Shown here piece after piece: positions 7,785-12,086 of a stretch of 12,086 nucleotides of DNA; position 1 is the first letter of the stretch; every line of letters begins with the position of its first letter. The DNA comes from CAVVVS01 sp963751355. GTDB lineage: Bacteria; Bacteroidota; Ignavibacteria; Ignavibacteriales; Ignavibacteriaceae. The position numbers were made by a program, and so were the translations under genes. The notes below the pieces were generated by a model. The model searched no databases, was not told the origin of the DNA, and was given only the letters and a program-made list of their open reading frames with translations. The stretch covers positions 1-12,086 of the forward strand of contig CAVVVS010000036.1 of assembly GCA_963751355.1 (NCBI GenBank). Reading direction: 5' to 3'.

Positions 7785-8705
7785 TTAGTTTTGAGTACCC
7801 AACAAGTAGAGGACAGCCATTCTCACTGCCACTCCATTGGTCACTTGTTTCAGGATAATTTGATTTAATCCATCGGCAACTTCGGATGAAAGTTCAACAC
7901 CCCTGTTAATTGGTCCAGGATGGAGGATTAAAATATCTTTCCCATTTTTTTCCAGCCGCTCTCTCGTAATTCCAAAATATTTTGCATATTCTCTGATTGA
8001 CGGAAAATATTCTCTTGCTTTTCTTTCAAGTTGAATTCGAAGTACATTCAAAACGTCATTCTCCTGAATGGCTTCATCAATGTTATGTATAACATCTACT
8101 CCAAGCTCTTCAATATAACGTGGAATCATAGTCAGAGGACCACAAACCGAAACCTTGGCACCCATGGTTTTTAATCCGAAAATATTTGATAAAGCAACCC
8201 TGCTATGTGCAACATCGCCGACAATGCATACTTTTAAACCTTCAAGTTTACCGATTTTTTCTCTGATGGAATACATATCAAGTAACGCCTGGGTAGGATG
8301 TTCGTGAATTCCATCTCCGGCATTTATAATATTCGCATTACAAATTTTTGTTAGAAAAGTAGGTGCACCCGCAGCCGAATGCCTGACAACTACCATGTCT
8401 ACTTTCATTGCTTCAATATTTCTCATAGTGTCTTTAAAAGTTTCCCCTTTGCTAACACTGCTTGCCGATACCGAAAAGTTTACTATATCAGCAGACAAAC
8501 GCTTTTCAGCCAGTTCAAACGAAATACGGGTTCTTGTTGAATTTTCGTAAAAAAGATTGACTATTGTTTTACCTTGAAGGGTCGGAACTTTTTTTATAGG
8601 TCTTTCCAAAACCTCTCTAAATGTAGTTGAAGTATCGAGAATTAATTGAATATCTTCTTTCGGAACTCCATTTAGACCTAATAAGTGTTTGCTTGTTAAC
8701 GGCAT
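7785..8705 (-). CDS. pyrB: Aspartate carbamoyltransferase catalytic subunit (PyrB)
   Basis: PyrB joins carbamoyl phosphate and aspartate to make carbamoyl aspartate, the committed step of pyrimidine synthesis, as a cytoplasmic trimer. The 306 residues match the family length. Visible motifs are the carbamoyl-phosphate loop ENSTRTRISFE (54-64), the mobile loop SVSKGET with Lys86 (83-89), VRHS (107-110), HPTQALLD (136-143), and HPGPINRGVE (262-271) for aspartate binding. The ATG lies 11 bases after the pyrR stop with no obvious Shine-Dalgarno, so translational coupling is likely. No pyrI regulatory subunit is present nearby. In place of allosteric PyrI, operon control probably rests on PyrR. 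Neighbours pyrR and pyrC confirm the pathway. Confidence 0.97.
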   Translation of the reverse strand: MPLTSKHLLGLNGVPKEDIQLILDTSTTFREVLERPIKKVPTLQGKTIVNLFYENSTRTRISFELAEKRLSADIVNFSVSASSVSKGETFKDTMRNIEAMKVDMVVVRHSAAGAPTFLTKICNANIINAGDGIHEHPTQALLDMYSIREKIGKLEGLKVCIVGDVAHSRVALSNIFGLKTMGAKVSVCGPLTMIPRYIEELGVDVIHNIDEAIQENDVLNVLRIQLERKAREYFPSIREYAKYFGITRERLEKNGKDILILHPGPINRGVELSSEVADGLNQIILKQVTNGVAVRMAVLYLLGTQN

Positions 8706-8716
8706 AAAATTTAACT

Positions 8717-9274
8717 CTATTTCGTATTTTTATCTTCAGTTACGTCAATTAAATAAATTGCATCTTCCCCGTCTATTTCATTCATTTTAACTTTGATTTC
8801 TTCATTGATGGAAGTGGGAATATTTTTACCGACATAATCGGCTCGTATGGGCAATTCGCGGTGTCCTCTATCGGCGAGTACAAATAATTGAATAGTGCCC
8901 GGTCTTCCCAAATCCATTATCGCATTTAATGCGGAACGCACGGTTCTTCCCGTAAACAATACATCATCGATTAATATGATATCCTTTTCATTAATATCGA
9001 AGGTAAAATTTGATACGGATACTTCGGGTTGCTTTAATCTTGTGCGGAAATCGTCGCGGTACAATGTAATATCCAGAACACCGAGAGGAAGCTCAATATT
9101 TTCAATTTCTTTTATTTTTTGGAATATTCTTTTTGCAAGAAACTCACCTCGAGTTCTCATTCCCATTAATACCAGGTTATTTGAACCTTTATTTCTCTCC
9201 AGAATCTCATGCGAAATACGGGTAATTATTCTTTGAAGACCGACACTATCAACAACTTTTGATTTTATATGCAT
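8717..9274 (-). CDS. pyrR: PyrR pyrimidine operon attenuation regulator / uracil phosphoribosyltransferase
   Basis: PyrR binds UMP or UTP and then a hairpin in pyr mRNA leaders, promoting termination. Many homologues also have uracil phosphoribosyltransferase activity. The 185 residues fit the family (~180). The PRPP-binding motif is IILIDDVLFTGRT (99-111). VLADRGHRELPIRADYVGKN (132-151) is highly characteristic of PyrR and separates it from other phosphoribosyltransferases. RISHEILERN and MGMRTRG near the N-terminus also match. I place the start at ATG 9272-9274, because the family begins shortly before the KSKVVD segment. An in-frame GTG at 9316 would add 14 residues encoded by the terminator hairpin, which are unlike PyrR. 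The likely Shine-Dalgarno GGAGGA is 12 bases upstream and forms part of that hairpin. It is the first gene of pyrRBC. Confidence 0.95.
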   Translation of the reverse strand: MHIKSKVVDSVGLQRIITRISHEILERNKGSNNLVLMGMRTRGEFLAKRIFQKIKEIENIELPLGVLDITLYRDDFRTRLKQPEVSVSNFTFDINEKDIILIDDVLFTGRTVRSALNAIMDLGRPGTIQLFVLADRGHRELPIRADYVGKNIPTSINEEIKVKMNEIDGEDAIYLIDVTEDKNTK

Positions 9275-9280
9275 AAATAT

Positions 9281-9312
9281 AAAAAATCCTCCGTGGTTAA
9301 AAACCTTGGAGG
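9281..9312 (-). terminator. pyr leader attenuator terminator, overlapping the pyrR Shine-Dalgarno
   Basis: On the minus strand CCTCC (9308-9312) pairs with GGAGG (9288-9292). Inside, GGTT pairs with AACC around a TTT loop, with a small aa/ac internal loop between the two helices. The hairpin is followed directly by ATTTTTTATATTT, a good U tract. It stands just before pyrR ATG 9274, the expected place for an attenuator. Its 3' arm is also the pyrR ribosome-binding site, so the folded hairpin could block translation initiation as well as stop transcription. Confidence 0.8.
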
Positions 9313-9350
9313 GCACCTATAATGTTTGTATTTAATTTAATCATTTTCAT

Positions 9351-9383
9351 CCTTTTCCATCTCTCGGGACAGAATTAAAGGTT
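9351..9383 (-). promoter_or_regulatory. PyrR-binding RNA hairpin (anti-antiterminator) in the pyr leader
   Basis: Read on the minus strand, the lower stem CCTTT (9377-9381) pairs with AAAGG (9351-9355). An asymmetric internal bulge AATT/A follows, then the upper stem CTGTC/GATGG with two G-U pairs, capped by the hexaloop CCGAGA (9362-9367). This is the architecture and conserved core (GTCC-GAGAG, AAGGATGAAA) known for PyrR binding loops in Bacillus pyr leaders. AACCTT (9378-9383), which includes most of the lower stem, can instead pair with AAGGTT in the 5' half of the terminator. The two structures exclude each other, as attenuation requires. With UMP-bound PyrR the hairpin forms, the terminator folds and the operon is off. 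Confidence 0.82.
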
Positions 9384-9396
9384 AATTTTGTTTGTT

Positions 9397-9404
9397 CAAA
9401 CTTA
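9397..9404 (-). promoter_or_regulatory. Possible -7 promoter box for pyrRBC
   Basis: TAAGTTTG on the minus strand matches the Bacteroidota -7 consensus TAnnTTTG. Initiation a few bases downstream would start the transcript near 9390, just ahead of the PyrR-binding hairpin. No convincing -33 TTTG is visible at the expected distance, so support is partial. Confidence 0.4.
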
Positions 9405-9459
9405 TATCATTTTTATTAAAAAGTAAAGTAATCTATTATTCGTTTTTTAGTTTAAAAAT

Positions 9460-9491
9460 AAAAAGGGATCTCAACGCTGAGACCCCTTTTT
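9460..9491. terminator. Intrinsic terminator after the OmpA-family gene (bidirectional form)
   Basis: GGG-A-TCTCA (9465-9473), loop ACGC, and TGAGA-C-CCC (9478-9486) form a stem with one A-C mismatch. A5 (9460-9464) and T5 (9487-9491) flank it, so it reads as a terminator on both strands. It lies 18 bases beyond the stop of the minus-strand OmpA-family gene and separates that gene from the pyr promoter region. Confidence 0.85.
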
Positions 9492-9509
9492 CGACAATCT
9501 TTCTGCAAG

Positions 9510-10637
9510 TTATTTATTTGTAACTTTGAATTCAATCCTTCTATTTAATGCTCTACCCTGAGCCGTTTTATTATTGGAAATAGGATCTGCTTCACCGTAA
9601 CCGACTGTTGTTAATCTATCCGCAGATACTCCTTTTGCTACTAAAAAGTCCTTTACAGATTGAGCTCTTTCTAAAGAGAGTTTTTGATTAAAACTTTTTG
9701 AACCGATGTTATCGGTATATCCTTGTATCTCAGCAGAAATGTTTGGATGAGTTAATAGAATTTCTGCCGCATTATATAATATTGGTAATGATTCAGGTCT
9801 AATACTGGTTTTAGCAAAATCAAAATTAACTCCGATTAAAACCCAATTATTTGCAGGAGCAGCAACAGTTTTATTCTTCTTTACGATATCTTCAATACGA
9901 TTATAATCAACCTCGGTCGGTTTAGTGGCATATTTTTTAACAATGTCCTCGATTCTGTTATAATCTATCTTTGGAGCAAGTCCGTCATACAAATCGCAGA
10001 GATGAGATTTCTCACCTTTATCGAAATAATAAACTGCGCCAATTTCGAAATTCATATAACTATCTTCCGAACTTCCTAAAATTCCTCCAGCTTGCGAAGG
10101 AGCATTATTCCCATCAAATCTAGAAGTTGGCAATGAATGATACCCGAGTTCTGTTTTTATTTTCCAATTGTTATGAATATCCCATTCAACCCCCATATCT
10201 AAATTTAATTCATAATCAAGTAATGATTTATTTAAAGATTTATTTGGGGAATTGCTTATTGTATAATAAATACCGCCGGCTCCAACAGCAAGATATGGTG
10301 AGATTGGCTCGCAAGGGACTAAATAATAAACCATATCAAAATCTCCGGATATCGTATTATTATCGATTTTCGTATTTCCAATTTTACCCGAAAAAGTCGC
10401 ATAACCCCCGCGAAATCTTAGCCCAATATGTTCAGAAAAATTTCGCTGGATAGATAAATATTCACTCCATCCTTGGTTAACTTCAACGTTCGTACTTACA
10501 TAGCGATTCGTCCCCAACCCAAATCCCAAATTCCAACTATTCTTAGCTAGTCCTTTATAGTTTGATGATTGAGCAAATGTGCTACTAATAAAAAAGACTA
10601 AAAAAGGCACAATTAAAAGACCAATCAGCCGTTTCAT
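9510..10637 (-). CDS. OmpA-family outer membrane protein with N-terminal beta-barrel
   Basis: This 375-residue protein is predicted to anchor the outer membrane to peptidoglycan. A signal peptide (cleavage near FAQ at 21-23) is followed by an aromatic-rich beta-barrel region at about 26-207 with alternating strands such as GLRFRGGYATFSGK and YMNFEIGAVYYF. A linker carries two exact copies of DYNRIEDIVKK at 225-235 and 244-254. The C-terminal OmpA/MotB domain spans 265-375 with VNFDFAKTSI, EIQGYTDNIG (Asp309), LSLERAQSV (Arg324), TVGYGEADPI and NRRIEFKV. Asp309 and Arg324 are at the positions that bind diaminopimelate in this family. Start ATG 10635-10637 leads directly into the signal peptide, with AGGGA about 9 bases upstream. 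The gene has its own terminator and a long AT-rich upstream region, so it is probably monocistronic. The name ompA is avoided because orthology is not shown. Confidence 0.92.
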   Translation of the reverse strand: MKRLIGLLIVPFLVFFISSTFAQSSNYKGLAKNSWNLGFGLGTNRYVSTNVEVNQGWSEYLSIQRNFSEHIGLRFRGGYATFSGKIGNTKIDNNTISGDFDMVYYLVPCEPISPYLAVGAGGIYYTISNSPNKSLNKSLLDYELNLDMGVEWDIHNNWKIKTELGYHSLPTSRFDGNNAPSQAGGILGSSEDSYMNFEIGAVYYFDKGEKSHLCDLYDGLAPKIDYNRIEDIVKKYATKPTEVDYNRIEDIVKKNKTVAAPANNWVLIGVNFDFAKTSIRPESLPILYNAAEILLTHPNISAEIQGYTDNIGSKSFNQKLSLERAQSVKDFLVAKGVSADRLTTVGYGEADPISNNKTAQGRALNRRIEFKVTNK

Positions 10638-11030
10638 ATATCTATCCCTTATATTATTATACTTGTTTGAATTTTCATTACGGACATCAATGGAGATATT
10701 TTCTACAATTCATTGATATATAACCTAAATTTCTAGAATAAACTTTTCTCAAAAAATTTTTATAACATTCAAATAATTCTGATTTACATTCATAACCATG
10801 GAAGCTCTTTTTGTGTCATATTTTTGAATTTTTATATCCCTTCATTTGATTTAAATACGATATCCTTGAATTTGATGTATTTGTACATTGCTGAGTTTGT
10901 CGCACTACTTTTTTCTTTATTTTTATTCTTCAGAATTGTAGGGTTTTGTTTTTTAATTTTTTGTTTATATATATTCAAAAAATAAACAACTTACTTCACT
11001 TTTCCTAATTTTTATTTTAGATTAGTAGGC

Positions 11031-11049
11031 ATAAGATATTATATCTTAT
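11031..11049. repeat. Perfect 9-bp inverted repeat ATAAGATAT-T-ATATCTTAT
   Basis: Two perfect 9-base arms surround a single central T. With a 1-base centre it cannot form a stable RNA hairpin, so a DNA operator for a dimeric regulator is the better reading. It lies about 60 bases upstream of the suggested tRNA promoter and about 390 bases from the OmpA-family start. In such AT-rich DNA, chance is a real alternative. Confidence 0.45.
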
Positions 11050-11108
11050 AATTAAATCAAATTATTTTTGTTCCCTCGATTTTAATTATATTCCAAATAA
11101 TTACCAGG

Positions 11109-11140
11109 TTTGGAAATTAAATCGTAAGAACTTATTTTAG
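11109..11140 (+). promoter_or_regulatory. Possible Bacteroidota-type promoter for tRNA-Pro
   Basis: TTTG at 11109-11112, a 20-base spacer, and TATTTTAG at 11133-11140 approximate the TTTG / TAnnTTTG promoter, with the second box imperfect. Transcription would begin near 11147, about 30 bases before the tRNA. Confidence 0.35.
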
Positions 11141-11176
11141 TGCAATAAAAAAATAATTTACACCGCAAAATAAATT

Positions 11177-11251
11177 CGGGGTGTAGCGCAGCCCGGTTAG
11201 CGCGCTTCGTTCGGGACGAAGAGGTCGGGAGTTCGAATCTCCCCACCCCGA
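11177..11251 (+). tRNA. tRNA-Pro, anticodon CGG
   Basis: This is a full 75-base cloverleaf. Acceptor CGGGGTG pairs with CACCCCG (11244-11250), with discriminator A at 11251. The D arm has GCGC pairs around AGCCCGGTTA, and the anticodon stem is CTTCG/CGAAG. The loop TTCGGGA has anticodon CGG at 11212-11214 and G37, as proline tRNAs have. A five-base variable loop and the T arm GGGAG-TTCGAAT-CTCCC complete it. It reads CCG codons. The 3' CCA is not encoded and must be added by the nucleotidyltransferase. GC content contrasts with its surroundings, as expected for a tRNA in an AT-rich genome. Confidence 0.97.
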
Positions 11252-11349
11252 CTGCTAATTTTAATTATTTTTTATTCTATTGTTTTTAATCTAAAAATTA
11301 GTCTCTATTTAATCAATAATCATCTTAATTTTTTGTTTAAGCAATTGTT

Positions 11350-11847
11350 ATGGCGCAAAATCATTCTTTTGATATCGTATCACAAATTGATATGCAGGAA
11401 GCCGATAATGCTATTAATCAGGCGTTAAAGGAAATCCATCAAAGGTATGACCTTAAGGATTCTCAAACTCAAATTGAGTTGAATAAAAATGATAAGCTAA
11501 TCATGATTAATACTAAGGATGACTATTCTTTAAAGGCAAGTATTGATATTTTACAGACTAAATTTATCCGCAGGGGAATTTCCGTAAAAGCTCTAAAACT
11601 TGAAAATCCTGAATCAGCTGCAGGGGGAAGGATTAGGCAAAAAATTAATTTGCAGAGCGGGATTTCGAAAGATAATGCAAAAAAAATTACAAAGATGGTT
11701 AAGGAATCTAAGTTAAAAGTAAACACCCAGATTCAGGATGAACAAATACGGGTTCAAGCTTCTAAAATTGATGATCTTCAAGCCGTTATAAAATTAGTAA
11801 AAGATGCTGATTTAGACTTTCCAACCCAGTTTGTTAACTTAAAATAA
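11350..11847 (+). CDS. yajQ: YajQ family (UPF0234) nucleotide-binding protein
   Basis: This 165-residue cytoplasmic protein belongs to the YajQ/UPF0234 family at the usual length (~160-165). The characteristic opening HSFDIVSQIDMQEADNAINQ is followed by EIHQRYDLKDSQTQIEL, KASIDILQTKFIRRGISVKA, the central GGRIRQKINLQSGISKDNAKKI, and the ending VRVQ-like IRVQASKIDDLQAVIKLVKD with DFPTQFVNLK. The protein has two ferredoxin-like domains. Some members bind cyclic di-GMP (the Xanthomonas protein is a transcription cofactor) and E. coli YajQ binds nucleotides, so the role here is not fixed by sequence. ATG 11350 is the natural start, with no Shine-Dalgarno. It lies 98 bases after the tRNA and could be co-transcribed with it, as no terminator is visible between them. 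It converges on the next gene with only two bases between stop codons. Confidence 0.95.
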   Translation: MAQNHSFDIVSQIDMQEADNAINQALKEIHQRYDLKDSQTQIELNKNDKLIMINTKDDYSLKASIDILQTKFIRRGISVKALKLENPESAAGGRIRQKINLQSGISKDNAKKITKMVKESKLKVNTQIQDEQIRVQASKIDDLQAVIKLVKDADLDFPTQFVNLK

Positions 11848-11849
11848 AT

Positions 11850-12086
11850 TTACCCGGCGTACGCCTGCTTTAGTTTTTCTTTACCCAAAGATTGTACAAT
11901 CAAAAATTCCTCTTCAGACACTTTTTCAACATCACCGTAATACGTATTTTCCACACTATCCTTCTGTCCACCTGCTTTAATCATAACCGAAGAAAGCACT
12001 TCAAGATTGTGAACAATGATATTTTTAGTCCCTTCCTCTCTATCGATTTGTCCATGTATAAAATATGGCCCCATGGACATCGTTCT
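11850..12086 (-). CDS. C-terminal fragment of an unidentified protein, open at the window end
   Basis: The minus-strand frame is open to the window edge (RTMSMGPYFIHGQIDREEGT, then KNIIVHNLEVL) and ends at TAA 11850-11852. The first Met visible is in the middle of a conserved-looking strand, so this is probably the C-terminus of a longer protein and not a 76-residue gene. The pattern GPYFIHGQID...IIVHNLEVL resembles the last strands of an OB-fold such as ends some short DnaE-type DNA polymerase III alpha subunits. That is a weak resemblance from memory. The remaining ~45 residues are charged and not recognised. Its stop is two bases from the convergent yajQ stop, with no terminator visible between them. 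Confidence 0.45.
   Translation of the reverse strand, partial: RTMSMGPYFIHGQIDREEGTKNIIVHNLEVLSSVMIKAGGQKDSVENTYYGDVEKVSEEEFLIVQSLGKEKLKQAYAG

Larger units (their letters stand above)
10638..11176. other. AT-rich gene-free region between the divergent OmpA-family and tRNA-Pro genes
   Basis: About 540 bases hold no ORF of useful length on either strand and many poly-T and poly-A runs. The region must contain the promoter of the OmpA-family gene at its left end and that of the tRNA at its right end. The only symmetrical element I found is the inverted repeat at 11031-11049. A small RNA could be hidden here, but I see no terminator hairpin that would support one. Confidence 0.6.

Noticed and set aside
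8895..9236. 113-codon plus-strand ORF opposite pyrR
   Set aside because: It is antisense to the conserved PRPP-binding region of PyrR, and that conservation on the other strand explains the open frame.
1014..9316. A defence or other multi-gene novel system spanning the minus-strand genes
   Set aside because: The UvrD-like fragment and the kinase could suggest one, but the remaining genes are ordinary pyrimidine biosynthesis and envelope genes separated by terminators. Nothing ties them together.
10127..10453. 108-codon plus-strand ORF opposite the OmpA-family barrel
   Set aside because: It is a shadow frame, with composition and motifs explained by the minus-strand outer membrane protein.
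10638..11176. CRISPR array or replication origin in the AT-rich gap
   Set aside because: No regularly spaced direct repeats, DnaA-box cluster or iterons were seen. AT-richness alone is not evidence.

Overview
The window falls into two parts of different origin. Bases 1 to about 810 are GC-rich. They carry, on the plus strand, the end of one permease gene and most of a second for a proteobacterial-type general amino-acid ABC transporter (AapQ/AapM family). Both genes are broken by single extra bases inside homopolymer runs. At about 805-818 this sequence joins, inside coding DNA on both sides, to the first ~63 codons of a UvrD/AddA-type helicase on the minus strand. The remaining 11.3 kb is uniformly AT-rich. 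The abrupt base-composition change, with a gene cut in mid-frame on each side, looks most like a chimeric read or contig end and less like real horizontal transfer.

The AT-rich part looks like a member of the Bacteroidota/Chlorobi group, perhaps Ignavibacteria. Reasons are the low GC, a DUF4783 protein, a giant NtrY-like kinase, an FN3 lipoprotein, TAnnTTTG-like promoter boxes and OmpA-type outer-membrane architecture. This placement is inference.

Layout from 1 kb onward. (a) A minus-strand operon runs DUF4783 secreted protein, then a 1283-residue multi-membrane-span histidine kinase overlapping it by one base, then the truncated helicase. (b) A minus-strand lipoprotein with a fibronectin type III domain follows, with its own terminator. 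(c) The minus-strand pyrR-pyrB-pyrC operon encodes de novo pyrimidine synthesis steps 2 and 3 plus the regulator PyrR. Its leader contains a convincing PyrR-binding RNA hairpin and a terminator hairpin, so the operon appears to control itself by UMP-responsive attenuation. (d) A minus-strand OmpA-family protein has its own terminator. (e) About 540 bases are gene-free and very AT-rich, holding one perfect 9-bp inverted repeat. (f) On the plus strand lie tRNA-Pro(CGG) and yajQ, which runs tail-to-tail into a minus-strand gene cut by the window end.

I found no CRISPR array, transposase, toxin-antitoxin pair, defence island or clearly new multi-gene system. The points most worth a second look are the pyr leader RNA, the chimeric junction and the very large sensor kinase.
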